From Paragyromitra xinjiangensis (taxonomy: Eukaryota; Ascomycota; Pezizomycetes; Pezizales; Discinaceae): DNA of 64,000 nucleotides. The notes beneath the pieces were generated by a model. It was given only the letters and a program-made list of their open reading frames with translations, did not search any database and was not told the origin of the DNA. Made by a program: the position numbers and the translations under genes. The stretch is taken from NCBI GenBank assembly GCA_038503065.1, contig JBCAMK010000005.1:2418001-2482000 (forward strand), written 5' to 3'. Below are positions 25,372-35,779 of the stretch, one piece after another (positions within the stretch are counted from its first letter, which is position 1; each line of letters begins with the position of its first letter).

Positions 25372-28130
25372 TGTTCCAGGGGTGTGAGACAAAATCGCTG
25401 AAGTTCGAGCCTTAGATGTTGGAAAGAGTGTAGAAATAAAGCTATCAAGCTTTGGTTGTTTTTTAGGTTTGTTTTTTCGTGGGTTCAAACGAGTGTATCA
25501 AGAATTGGTAGGAATTAAAAAAGTACGAAGGAAATTTGATAGAAAGACAACTACCTCGACCACAATACTTTCTATCTTTAGAAGACGAAGAAGATAAAGG
25601 AGAAGAAAGAAGTGCGATGGAGGAGGGAAATGGCGCCTATCTAAAGGAATGGGGAGGGACAAAACTAACCTCAAAAGAGGTTTGCATCTTAAGGGTTCTA
25701 CAGTGGGGCTCTTCGAGGATGATTGACATGTTTTTCGGGAACACGACATTCCGGAGCATTCCCTGCGGCATCGACCAGCGTTATTGCCATCAGTCATCGT
25801 TGGTGCCACCCATGTTAGTTCGGGAACATAATTCGTTTGCCAATTCTATACCGCATTTGGTGTTGCTACCACAGCTTACCCATTCATGATTGCATAGTCC
25901 TACGCGTCTATTGCGCTAGTGTACCTTTTTTTTTCTTTCCAATACCCAGATCTCGGGATATCAGATTGCCGGTAGACATGCATATGGACAGCCCCAGGCC
26001 CCTAAGTTTGTAGTATGTAGCATCTAAGGGGGCATGACTTACTATATTACTAGACGGTATATTGCCAAGACCGATAACACCTGTATGCTTTCATCCGTAG
26101 TGATTAACCGTCCAATACTTTATTCCTTATAACCGCATCACCTCTCTTTCTCTCGAGCCCCCACCTATTATCATTTTGTCCACTAGGCTACACGTCCAGC
26201 TACTATTCTAACCAACAGCACCAACCAAACAACGATTAACATGTAGATACCAACTAGATGCCAGGGCAAGTATTGGAAACCTGGAATAAATTAGCACGGA
26301 AGCCGGATCGCTTCTATCCGTGGAAGCTAATTGGAAATCTACTCTATGTATCCCACCCACCAGATAAGCTTCACCGGGTCGGGAGTCTCTTCTACCTTAG
26401 CACGGCCAAAGATTTCCCCGGCGGGGCAGTCCTGGATCGAGCACATATAGTTCCCACTTGGCAGCCAGCCTTGTGGAGAAGTCAAAGATGCTGAGCACCG
26501 TGGAAGTCACCTGTCTAGAGATTGAGTTTAAAGTCTAACCTGGTTTCTGTCCTTGAACAGGAAATTGAATTGAAATATGCACAGAAAAATTGGATACTGG
26601 CGATCGCCTTCGACATATTGTCGTTCTGATGATGAAAAAGATTTCGGAATGTCCAGCTTCCGCTCCCAAGACAAGATTGGTAATAGACGTTATGCATCGC
26701 TTAGGGCGTATGCTTGGCCTCGCTTGGCGTCGGAACCCGGATGCGATTTCTTCCGTTACCCTAAACTGCTAACAAAACTTTGAGCCCAGCTATCGCGACC
26801 CCAGTTAAACAAGCCGCAGGAATCTGAAACATCGTTTATATGCATACACCCGAAATGGAGTAGTTATGATATAGCAAATAGGGGCCAAGCAGCCACTATA
26901 AACTTCAGTCATTTTCGTCCATTGCTCATCGGCAGCCTTGATGACTATTTCCAACGTGCTTTCTGAGTGATAGCTTCTATCAATCGGTCTCACTCCCTTG
27001 TCTCCACAAACTGGCAGCCCCTCCTTAATGGTTGCACGAGATCCTATCAAGATAACCCATTTTATCATTACCCGCATCAGTAAAAATTCTTCCACAAGAC
27101 CGCTAATGACTCAACGAATAGTCACGATTTGCGATGCCCCGACGAAGCTTCGCAATAAACATTGAGTGATTTAAACGGTTGGAATGCCTTCTTTCCGTAT
27201 ACGTGATATATCGCCTTATGCCAACATCGCAATTGTCACTTCCTCTTGACTCATTGACTACTGCCGAGCCTATACCCAAGAAACCCCGAATTTAACAGAA
27301 TTGGACCATTTTGCACCCTCACCTCGTACTCAATGATATGGTCTGCCTTGCGCTCATCAATTATCTTAACCTCGTGTTAGCTTTTTTTTCATGCATTTCT
27401 CGCAGAAGCCCGAGCTCCTGGGGATGTGATAATTGTTAACCTTTTGCACCACAAGCGACAGATTTCAGCTTTGGCTCACAGTACCAAGAAACGCTACCCA
27501 TGCAGTTCTCGTAGTAATCGGCTGCATGCTACTTTCGGAGTACGACACTCATGAAATATCTGCCAGCGAATTCTCACCGAAGATCTATGCTCCTGAAATT
27601 CTTCTGGTGATAGCAGGTCCAGCCTCACCCGAAAGAATATCCTCTACAAACTCCCACAAAACCCCTTGGTGTTAAAAATAGGTACAGCCTCCCAATACGG
27701 GGTAGAGACTATCAATGATAAATCTTCTCGAGAAAATCGCTGCAGGTGATGATATCAGGGTGATATTTTGTAGTCCTATGATGTTGATGTAACATTATGG
27801 TCGCGGTGATTGGGCGACTATCTGTGGGTAGATCGTTACAGCGCTAAGAACTTCACCTATTGTGAATTCCGCTAGCTCAAAACGTGAACTATAACCCCTG
27901 GATTTTCCTACTGTGATATTTCCGAGATGCTCGCAGAATGATTGTATTTTGCATAAGTATTTTGTGTTGAAGCGTAGCATATATTGACGACTCCTACTAG
28001 TACAGGTATCGCACACCACCAAAACGATCAACTCTTGTTACAGTCAATATTTCTATAGCAATTACTTTAAATAGAAGATAAAAAATATTACCATTGCGCC
28101 CTATGGCTCTCCACCCTGCTAAAAGTACTA
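25372..28130. other. Gene-poor region upstream of the ABC transporter
   Basis: The part nearest 25372 should be the leader and promoter of the ABC gene; a C/T-rich run on the gene's own strand (A/G-rich here, about 25580-25640) lies within it. A 78-codon frame at 26258-26494 starts MPGQVLETWNKLARK but matches nothing I know. Nothing else can be supported up to the inverted-repeat element at 28133. Confidence 0.45.
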
Positions 28131-28132
28131 TA

Positions 28133-28330
28133 CCGTAATATCTCGTTAGTATTGAACGCGACCAGGCTAGGCAGTTTAAAATCGACCTTATCAGAACTGA
28201 CAAAGTCACCCTTGAAGGACCGAGAATTGATTCCCAAACCACCGAACCGCTTCCCCAAAACGGAGATTTTTATTTAAGTATTTTGACCTCGTCCAGCCCG
28301 GTTGCGTTCAATACAAACGAGATATTACGG
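28133..28330. mobile_element. MITE-like element with 36-bp terminal inverted repeats, TA-flanked
   Basis: The ends are inverted copies: the left arm starts CCGTAATATCTCGTTAGTAT and the right arm, reverse-complemented, starts CCGTAATATCTCGTTTGTAT. They differ at only 3 of about 36 positions. The 198-bp unit is flanked by TA on both sides (28131-28132 and 28331-28332), as expected of Tc1/mariner-type target duplication. It has no coding capacity, so it would be non-autonomous. No second copy of this family was found in the window. Confidence 0.65.
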
Positions 28331-28332
28331 TA

Positions 28333-30170
28333 GATGTTGTGTTAGATTGTGTGTTACAGTTAGCTGCGCCGTTATTCTTAACGATATCGATAAACAGTAT
28401 TTTTGCGCGCCAAGATCTAGCCTCAAAGCTAGTGATGGTTTGTCTCATATCCACGTTTCGGTTGACTCAACCTTTTTCCCCTTTTCTTTTTCCTTTTCCG
28501 CTCCCACGATATTGACAGCTAAAATTAAGCAAGCAGAGGCGATCGTAGGACTTTGATGCGTTTCTGACGTTATACTGACTTTTTCTGAAGTGTAAAATCT
28601 GAACGATGCAGTGAATACTATGTCGATCTGTGAAAGATTTTTCAAAGCCGATTCGCATTTCATAATTGGTGCAATTTGACCATGCATATGATTGCTCTCT
28701 CCTTTATGATTGTGAATGAGTCCGTATTTGTCTCATATCACTATTGGATACCGCCGATCTGTTTTGTTTCTCCTATTGCATCGCTGATCACTCGATCCCG
28801 TGAAACACATTTCCCGTTCCAGGCTCACGAAATAGCGTTAGTCTTTGGCGAGGAAAACTGTTACTGTTTCCTGAAAAAAAGAAATATGAACGTTAGACGT
28901 AAAGTCAGGAATAATTTTGACAGGCGGTAAACGTTGCGCTTTTGGATAATGTTCCATGATGCTGGTGTTTCAGTCGGATGGATACTTTTTATCGAGTGAC
29001 TGACTTGGTAATACCATTAGACCAAGGTGTTTTCGCCTTTGGATTAGATCTCCACGCTGATCGATCACTCCTTCCACCATTGCATGCATGCATTGTCACT
29101 CGATTGCTGGAGCGTCTCGCTTACGCTTTGGGCTTGCAATTTGATCACGATATGGAATCTGATAATATAGCTTCACAAACACAGGGTTTTGTTCACGCCA
29201 TAACCACTATTGATTACGATATTCTTGTATTTAGAAATCACAAACACACGGATAGCGACGCTTGTATGTCTAGGGACTATATGCCGTTTGACGTGTGGTT
29301 TTGCCATTTGCCAACGGTTGTAATTCTGCCAGTCTAAGTCTCAATTGGACATGGTCCGTTCACCTGACCCATGACCCCACCACAATATCCGCCAACGACA
29401 TCTCAGAGCCCAATGCCCCTTTCTTGGACCAACTCCTATCTCTCGCGGTAGACCATCACGGTAACAAGTCCTCGTTCTACCACTGAAGCAGCTTACTGGA
29501 CGGACGGTTCTGTCGCTTTTGGCTTGTGTCCAGTGCATTGTGTGTTGTGGCTGCTGCGTCGTGGCTGGGTTCGCAGATGGTTTGTTTTCGCTCCAAGCGG
29601 TCTGTGAACAAACTCCTGATGAACATTTCTGAGTTCGTTTTCTTGACTGACCGAAAGTTTTAGTGACATGGTGTTGCAAAGAAAGACACTGCGGATAGAG
29701 CGTTGCAGTGCATTGTCTAGCCCTGCAATCAGATCGCGCGCGATATCTCTCCCCTGATTCATGAGGAGAACCTAGACCAATGCGGGTTTCGCTATATAGT
29801 TTCATTCTTGGACCTCGCGATGTCTGAAATGGGGGTTCCCGAAAGCATCTTGGGTGAAGAAGCTATGGTGGTGTTCTCTCAGATTTAGAATCGGAGATGA
29901 GGCATTGCAGATCTCAGTGCCGAGAAGGGGACCTGAGTGTCTTTTTTCGGACCCTTCCGTGCAACGGCACGGAAAAAGGTACCCAATCAACAATCAACGA
30001 CCGACGATCAGACATTGGCATTAATGCCTTTTTACGCTTTGCTGACAGCTCTACCAAAACGTAGGAGGCAAATGCTGTCTTAGAAGAAAAAAACAAAAAC
30101 CGAAATTCGGCTTCTATGATCAAAGCACTGAACCACCAACGTGGTGTCTAAGGGTTCATTGATTGATGAT
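28333..30170. other. Gene-poor region
   Basis: A 119-codon frame at 28978-29337 (+) and a 154-codon frame at 29341-29805 (-) are the longest, but neither shows a motif, signal peptide or family resemblance. I do not call either a gene. A hairpin with perfect 8-bp arms, TTCCGTGC and GCACGGAA, sits at 29955-29974. The right part is upstream sequence of the proline-rich gene. Confidence 0.4.
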
Positions 30171-30208
30171 CCTAAGCTTCTTTGGCGGGAATCCCAAAGC
30201 TTCTTAGG
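30171..30208. promoter_or_regulatory. Quasi-palindrome upstream of the proline-rich gene
   Basis: CCTAAG at 30171-30176 is mirrored by CTTAGG at 30203-30208. Between them AAGCTTCTT occurs twice as a direct repeat around a GGGAATCCC centre. It sits just upstream of a TATA box and about 210 bp from the start codon, a plausible place for a regulator-binding site. Function is inferred from position and symmetry only. Confidence 0.3.
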
Positions 30209-30212
30209 AGAA

Positions 30213-30219
30213 TATATAA
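30213..30219 (+). promoter_or_regulatory. TATA box and pyrimidine-rich leader start
   Basis: TATATAA is followed by a C/T-rich tract (about 30234-30278), a common core-promoter arrangement of strongly expressed fungal genes. The start codon is at 30416, giving an expected leader of about 130-170 nt. Confidence 0.4.
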
Positions 30220-30415
30220 TTGACAAGATCTCCCCTCAATGGCTCTTTTTTTCTTCTTCTTTTTCATCAGCTCCAACCAGCTCGACCAACCACATTCTTT
30301 ATTCTCGAGGTTCACTCTTTATTGACCTCTAAATATTGCCAACTGCATAGACACTCTTTCTAATTTTTTTACTATTTACTCATTACTCTAATACGAACGG
30401 CCTATAATTTTAATC

Positions 30416-33400
30416 ATGCGTCCCAACGCTGTGTCATTGGCATTTTATGCCATGGCACTCTCGACCAGCTTCGTTTCAGCAGCTCCTCTACCTCTCGACA
30501 GTAGCGTAATCCCCTCCACTGGAAGTATCCAGGATATTCCGACCCCTTGTGTTGCCGATTGTGCAAAGAAGATCGTTGTGAACAATGTTGCAAACAACGA
30601 GAAAAATGTTCCGGATCTGCCTGGTGTACCGGGTATCCCATCGGGGGTTCCGAATATTCCAGCTCCACCGAGTATTCCCGGTACTCCCTCAGCTCCTGGA
30701 AGCCCATCACTTCCTGGAGCACCCTCGGTCCCAGGAGCACCCTCAGTTCCAGGCGCCCCGTCACTTCCTGGTACGCCTAGTGTAGCTCCACCAGCACCTG
30801 GCTCACCCTCTCTTCCCGGTGTTCCCGATTTGCCCAAACCAAGTACCGGAGTTCCCAGTACTGGCTCTGGCACTCCATCTGTTCCTGGTGTCCCGCAGGT
30901 TCCTGGCCCTCAAGTTCCTGGTGGTCCTCAAATTCCTGGTGCTCCTCAAGTTCCTGGTGCTCCTCAAGTTCCTGGTGCTCCATCTGTTCCCGGTGCTCCT
31001 CAGGCTCCAGGCATCCCGAAGCCGGACGGTGGTGCTCCCGCTGTTCCAGCCGTCCCTAGTGCCCCTGCCGTCGTTATTCCTGATGTGCCTAAGCCGAGTG
31101 CTGGTGCCCCGGGGACCGGTTCCGATGGTGTTTCCGGCCCGCCCAACCCAGCTCTACCCGGCTCACCAGCTCTTCCGGGTACCCCATCTGCTCCAGGTAT
31201 CCCCGGTGCGCCAGGTGTTCCGTCCGTACCAGTCCATCCATCTGCTCCCAGCGTTCCGGCCGCTCCAGGTGTCCCCGGTGTCCCGTCTGTGCCTGGCACT
31301 CCATCTGCTCCCGGCGTCCCGTCTGCTCCTGGTGTTCCTAGCGTCCCGGCCGCTCCAGGTGTTCCCGGTGCCCCAGGTGTTCCGTCTGCTCCCGGTATCC
31401 CGGCCGCTCCAGGTGTTCCGTCTTTGCCAGTCCATCCGTCTGCTCCCGGTATCCCGGCTGCCCCAGGTGTTCCTGGTGTTCCGTCCGTACCTGGCACTCC
31501 ATCCGCTCCCGGCGTCCCGGCTGTTCCAAGTGTCCCCGGTGCTCCAGGTGTTCCGTCCGTACCAGTCCATCCGTCTGCTCCCAGCGTTCCGGCCGCTCTA
31601 GGTGTTCCTGGTGCTCCCGGTGTCCCGTCTGTGCCTGTCTCTCCGTCTGGTGTTCCGTCCATACCTGGCACTCCATCCACACCTGGCGTCCCGGCTGCTC
31701 CAGGTGTTCCAGGTGTTCCGTCTGTGCCTGCCTCTCCGTCTGTTCCCGGCGTCCCGACCGCTCCAGGTGTTCCGTCTGCCCCCGGTGTTCCAGGTGTTCC
31801 ATCCGTACCAGTCCATCCGTCCGCTCCAGGTGTCCCCGGTGTTCCAGGTGTTCCGTCCGTACCTGGCACTCCATCTGCTCCCGGCGTCCCGGCCGCTCCA
31901 GGTGCTCCAGGTGTTCCGTCTTTGCCAGTCCATCCGTCTGCTCCTGGCGTCCCAGTCGCTCCAGGTGTTCCCGGTGCTCCAGGTGCTCCGTCCGTACCTG
32001 GCACTCCACCCGCTCCCGGCGTCCCGGCTGCTCCAGGTGTTCCGTCTTTACCAGTCCATCCGTCTGCTCCTGGTGTCCCGGCCGCTCCAGGTGCTCCCGG
32101 TGCTCCATCCGTACCAGTCCATCCGTCTGCTCCTAGTGTTCCGTCTGTACCAGTCCATCCGTCCGCTCCCGGTGTTCCAGGTATTCCGTCTGCTCCCGGT
32201 GTTCCCGGTGTACCATCCGCTCCTACTGTTCCGGGTGTTGTTATCCCAGGTGCGCCAAAGCCGGAAATTCCTAGCTCTCCAGCCGTCCCTAGTGCTCCTG
32301 GTGCCCTAGCTGTAGTTGTCCCTGATCTACCAAAGCCCGAATCTCCCAACGCTCCTCAGGTTCCAGACCTCCCGAAGCCGAATACTGATGTTCCGGGTGC
32401 CCCATCAGCACCAGGTGTTCCTCTGCCACCAAGTGGAATTCCTTCGGTTCCCGGCGCCCCATCAGGCCCTGGCATCCCGTCAGGCCCCAGTGTCCCATCT
32501 GGCCCTGGTGTCCCGGTTATCGTTGTTCCTGGTCCCTTGACAGCCCCAGTCCCTCCGAACGTTGCTGTCCCTAGTAAGCCGAGCACTGGTACTCCCGAAA
32601 CCGGTTCGGATGGTGTTCCCTTGCCTAACCCTGCTATTCCAGTTCCCAGTACTCCCAACGCTCCAGCGGTGGGCACACCTAGCTTGCCCAAACCTGATGC
32701 GCCTGCTAACCCAGCGGTTCCTAATGGCCCAGGTGCTCCGGCTGTTCCTCCTGCAGTTCCTGGAACTCCTGCTGTCCCAGTTGTGGTTGTGCCTAGCACC
32801 TCCGGTGCCCCTGGTTTGCCTAAGCCTGATGTGCCTACGGTCCCTAGTGGTCCAGGTGCTCCCGCTGTCGTCCCTAACGCTCCGAGTGCCCCAACAGTTC
32901 CTGGTGTACCTAAGCCGAATACCGACGCTCCTACAGTTCCCGGAGCTCCTGTTGTCCCAATTGCCGTTGTGCCGAACACTCCAAGCGTCCCGGATGCCTC
33001 CGTCCCCAACACCCCCGGTGCTCCTGTAGCTGTTCCTAACGGTCCAGGTGCTCCGGCTGTCATTGTGCCCAACACCCCGAGTGTCCCGACCCCCGGTTTG
33101 CCTAAGCCTGAAGCGCCTGCTGCACCGACAGCTCCTAGCGGTCCAGGAAACCCTTCTGTCCCGGTCGTCGTGCCCAATGCCCCAGCTGTTCCCAGTGCTC
33201 CGGCTGTTCCTGTCACTGGTCTGCCAAAACCCGAAACACCTACGGCTCCTGGTGCTCCTACCGTCCCTGGACTGCCTAAGCCAGATACCAGCGCCCCGGC
33301 TGTAGCTGTTCCTGGTTTGCCTAAGCCGAACACAGGTGTCCCAGAAACTGGCTCCGATGGTGTCCCGGCTTTACCTCAGCCCGCTGTTCCTGGTGCCCCA

Positions 33401-34189
33401 GCTATCCCCGCTACTCCTACTCCTAACCCGAGTGGTGGCGCACCTACACTTCCCGGTGCCCCGAATGTTGCTATTCCTGGCACCCCGACTGCTCCCAGTG
33501 CTTCTGCGCCAGCGATCCCCAGTCCCCCTAGTGTTCCTAAGCCCAACACTAGTTCCAATGGCGTCCCTACCATTCCGGACAATGCTCTCCCCGCCGATGT
33601 CCCAGTCAAGACTCCGGAGGTTGCTTGTATTAATGAGTGCTTGAAGAAGATTGCTGCGGACCCAGTTGATCAGGCATATGTTCCTGGTACCTCTGCTGCT
33701 CCTGTTCCAGCTGGCCCTGTTCCCCCTAGCGTTCCAGCTGCTGCTGTCCCCGGTTTGCCCAAACCCAGCACCAGCGTACCTACTACCGGCTCTGATGGTG
33801 TTCCCACTCTGCCTAAGCCTGTAGCCCCAGCTGTCCCCGGCACACCCGAAACTCCTACCCGTAGGTCACTGATGTGCAATGGTATTAACTCATTTACTAA
33901 CGTCCGACTAGTTGATTCTGCCACAGCTCCTTTCAACAGCACTGATCTCTCACTTGAGGATTGCAAGAACAACACCTTGATTGATGCGCAACATCAGAGA
34001 GAGGATGGTGAAGACGAATTCGAGCTTACTACTCTCGATCATACTAGTGAGTTGGAGATCAATGACGGTCAAGATTTAAATGTTGTTCAGGGTGTTGATG
34101 ATATTAAACAGTTCAAACCGGACCGTAAAGACCAAGAGGTTGATTTTGACGCCGTTGAGCTGGAGCTAGAGCATGCGGATGATAAATAA
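30416..34189 (+). CDS. Secreted triplet-proline repeat protein, 1257 aa
   Basis: I recognise no named family. The intronless frame starts with a signal peptide (hydrophobic to about residue 20, cleavage expected in VSAAP). The mature N-terminus carries PCVADCAKKIVVNN (Cys45, Cys49). Then about 1000 residues follow a period of three with Pro third, as in GVPSVPGTPSAPGVP. This should form an extended polyproline-II rod rather than a globular fold. A linker of the type KPxTGxPxTGSDGV recurs about five times. Near the C-terminus a second Cys motif, ACINECLKKIAAD (Cys1071, Cys1075), mirrors the first. A dibasic RR (1149-1150) could be a Kex2 site. After it come two N-glycosylation sequons (NST, NNT), two further Cys and an acidic tail. 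A cell-wall or extracellular matrix role is inferred from composition. The gene is intact, with promoter elements upstream. Confidence 0.85.
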   Translation: MRPNAVSLAFYAMALSTSFVSAAPLPLDSSVIPSTGSIQDIPTPCVADCAKKIVVNNVANNEKNVPDLPGVPGIPSGVPNIPAPPSIPGTPSAPGSPSLPGAPSVPGAPSVPGAPSLPGTPSVAPPAPGSPSLPGVPDLPKPSTGVPSTGSGTPSVPGVPQVPGPQVPGGPQIPGAPQVPGAPQVPGAPSVPGAPQAPGIPKPDGGAPAVPAVPSAPAVVIPDVPKPSAGAPGTGSDGVSGPPNPALPGSPALPGTPSAPGIPGAPGVPSVPVHPSAPSVPAAPGVPGVPSVPGTPSAPGVPSAPGVPSVPAAPGVPGAPGVPSAPGIPAAPGVPSLPVHPSAPGIPAAPGVPGVPSVPGTPSAPGVPAVPSVPGAPGVPSVPVHPSAPSVPAALGVPGAPGVPSVPVSPSGVPSIPGTPSTPGVPAAPGVPGVPSVPASPSVPGVPTAPGVPSAPGVPGVPSVPVHPSAPGVPGVPGVPSVPGTPSAPGVPAAPGAPGVPSLPVHPSAPGVPVAPGVPGAPGAPSVPGTPPAPGVPAAPGVPSLPVHPSAPGVPAAPGAPGAPSVPVHPSAPSVPSVPVHPSAPGVPGIPSAPGVPGVPSAPTVPGVVIPGAPKPEIPSSPAVPSAPGALAVVVPDLPKPESPNAPQVPDLPKPNTDVPGAPSAPGVPLPPSGIPSVPGAPSGPGIPSGPSVPSGPGVPVIVVPGPLTAPVPPNVAVPSKPSTGTPETGSDGVPLPNPAIPVPSTPNAPAVGTPSLPKPDAPANPAVPNGPGAPAVPPAVPGTPAVPVVVVPSTSGAPGLPKPDVPTVPSGPGAPAVVPNAPSAPTVPGVPKPNTDAPTVPGAPVVPIAVVPNTPSVPDASVPNTPGAPVAVPNGPGAPAVIVPNTPSVPTPGLPKPEAPAAPTAPSGPGNPSVPVVVPNAPAVPSAPAVPVTGLPKPETPTAPGAPTVPGLPKPDTSAPAVAVPGLPKPNTGVPETGSDGVPALPQPAVPGAPAIPATPTPNPSGGAPTLPGAPNVAIPGTPTAPSASAPAIPSPPSVPKPNTSSNGVPTIPDNALPADVPVKTPEVACINECLKKIAADPVDQAYVPGTSAAPVPAGPVPPSVPAAAVPGLPKPSTSVPTTGSDGVPTLPKPVAPAVPGTPETPTRRSLMCNGINSFTNVRLVDSATAPFNSTDLSLEDCKNNTLIDAQHQREDGEDEFELTTLDHTSELEINDGQDLNVVQGVDDIKQFKPDRKDQEVDFDAVELELEHADDK
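30720..32240 (+). repeat. Internal tandem coding repeat (Gly/Ser-X-Pro triplets)
   Basis: This is the densest part of the repeat in the proline-rich gene. Multiples of 9 nt recur with units such as those coding VPVHPSAPGVP, VPGTPSAPGVP and AAPGVPGVP, in shuffled order. The DNA is similar between units but silent third positions vary (GGT/GGC/GGA; GTT/GTC/GTA). The array is therefore old enough to have drifted, yet it has stayed strictly in the triplet phase. Confidence 0.8.
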
Positions 34190-35331
34190 GTATCTCTGGT
34201 CTTTCTTTGGCGGTTGGTATTCATGTGAAGTGTTTCAATGTCTTTATAGTCGAGCGGGTGCATGTCTGGAGTTCTTCTGGAATTTTTCAGGGTCGTTTGT
34301 AATCTGTATTATGTGTAATAGTCTTCCACACAGTCCTTTTTGTCTTTTTCTTCATGTATCATTATTGGTTGGAGCTTGAGGTTAGGAGAGAAATCAACGA
34401 AAGATTGGTTCTAAAAGTAACTTGTGCTTTGGTTGAGCTGTGAGGTTTTGTTTGGTTAGACGAAATTGAAGATTAAGGGTTGGCCTATGGAGAAGTTCTC
34501 CTACAATTCTTATTTATCGTTGTCCTGAAGCGAGATGTATACCCGGTATCAATTTGCAGGAATATTGTTTAAGCGTCACCAAATATCACTCGCTGAAATC
34601 CCACCTGTCACGTGCTCGTTTTAGCCAGTCTCATTAAGATGGTACTACCACATGGCTTTCATGGCTCACAAAAACTGAAAACGTATTCTTAACAAGAATA
34701 ACTTAGCTTAGGGACACGGCTCAAAATGTGCAAGAAATCTAAGAAACAAGTTTGTCCACTCCCCGCTAACACCCCACTTTCCCCTATTCCTCCCAAAAGC
34801 TCCTTTGGGCTGGAAATAAAACTTAAGTGTCTTTTAACTCGTTCCTGAGGGATACCGTAAGCTGTTCTTTTTCATCTCTTGGGCGCGGTTCTCTTGGTTG
34901 GGATCTAAAGCTAAGGTTAAAAGTATTCACACTCCCGACTGGATGGTCGTGCGTCTGTAGCGATTTCAAGTGTTGCCTATGATTCCATGAATTTTGGTGT
35001 TTTTTAGTAGAGTTGGTAAAACTTAATTAAGCTAGGCCCATCTACTACCTATGATTGGTGAACCTGAGACGAGGGCACATAGAATATCTATTTGGGTCAA
35101 CCGGCCACAAGATTTATTCTATAATACTGCTAAACCCTCCTCTTCTACTCTGAATTTTTTGCTCGCTAAGTTTTGGACCTGGAACAAGCCTCCAGGGTCT
35201 ACAGGTGCTGTTTCACAGTGGAAAACACCGCAGAAGTACCCCTTTAGGATCCGTTTCTTGAAGAACCATAGTCGCTCGAATGTCATTCTGGATTGCGACA
35301 CGATAGCCATCGATTTTTTGCATTACATTAT
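34190..35331. other. Intergenic region
   Basis: The left part is the 3' flank of the proline-rich gene. A 95-codon frame at 35051-35338 ends against the MITE at 35332 and matches no known family. Nothing else is seen. Confidence 0.45.
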
Positions 35332-35451
35332 CCCATAGTCTGGTAAAAAATGCTGACCCCCTGTATGCTGTGGCTCAACACAGAGTTAACTGAAACCTCA
35401 CCAACAACAGAGGCTCCTTTTGCAGGGGAGTCAGCTTTACCGGACTATGGG
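35332..35451. mobile_element. MITE, family with CCATAGTCYGGTAAA ends, copy 1
   Basis: The 120-bp unit begins CCCATAGTCTGGTAAAAAAT and ends, reverse-complemented, CCCATAGTCCGGTAAAGCTG; both arms continue into a GCTGAC-plus-C-run segment. It has no coding capacity. The same ends bound a second element at 53413-53670 in this window, so this is a dispersed family rather than a chance palindrome. Confidence 0.75.
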
Positions 35452-35779
35452 ATAGTTCGTCCTGGATTTCATGACAATACCCCATGAGACTTCTTTGTAG
35501 CTCTAAAACTCTAGGGAATATTTGTGAATTTGAATTTGGGAGATAGAGTGGGTTTTTAGTAGTTGTTTCTCGTGGCTGTCCTAATTGCGAATTCTTCGAC
35601 TAGTTAGTACTAACATGAAGTTGTTTTGTGTGAATAGTAGTTTGTCAGTTCCAATAGCATGCCTTTTGTGTTACATTCGCTACTTTTTCTACTTTTAACC
35701 CTTCCTTCTTATACCTTCTCTTATTATTCGCTTAGGGTACACATCATCCTTGCCGCCTCGATTTCTCAATCTTCAGTAC
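35452..35779. other. Spacer between two inverted-repeat elements
   Basis: This is AT-rich sequence with no gene or RNA. A short frame starting at 35659 runs into the next inverted-repeat element and is not supported as a gene. Confidence 0.4.

Noticed and set aside
28978..29337. A 119-codon frame as a possible gene.
   Set aside because: No motif, no recognisable relatives and no splice partners; its length is possible by chance in this region.
31000..32349. A 449-codon minus-strand frame reading like collagen (GTPGADGWTGTDG repeats).
   Set aside because: It is the mirror of the plus-strand Pro triplets: in the antisense frame CCN codons read as NGG (with the neighbouring Gly codons), keeping Gly and open frames. 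The plus strand has the signal peptide, start and ends.
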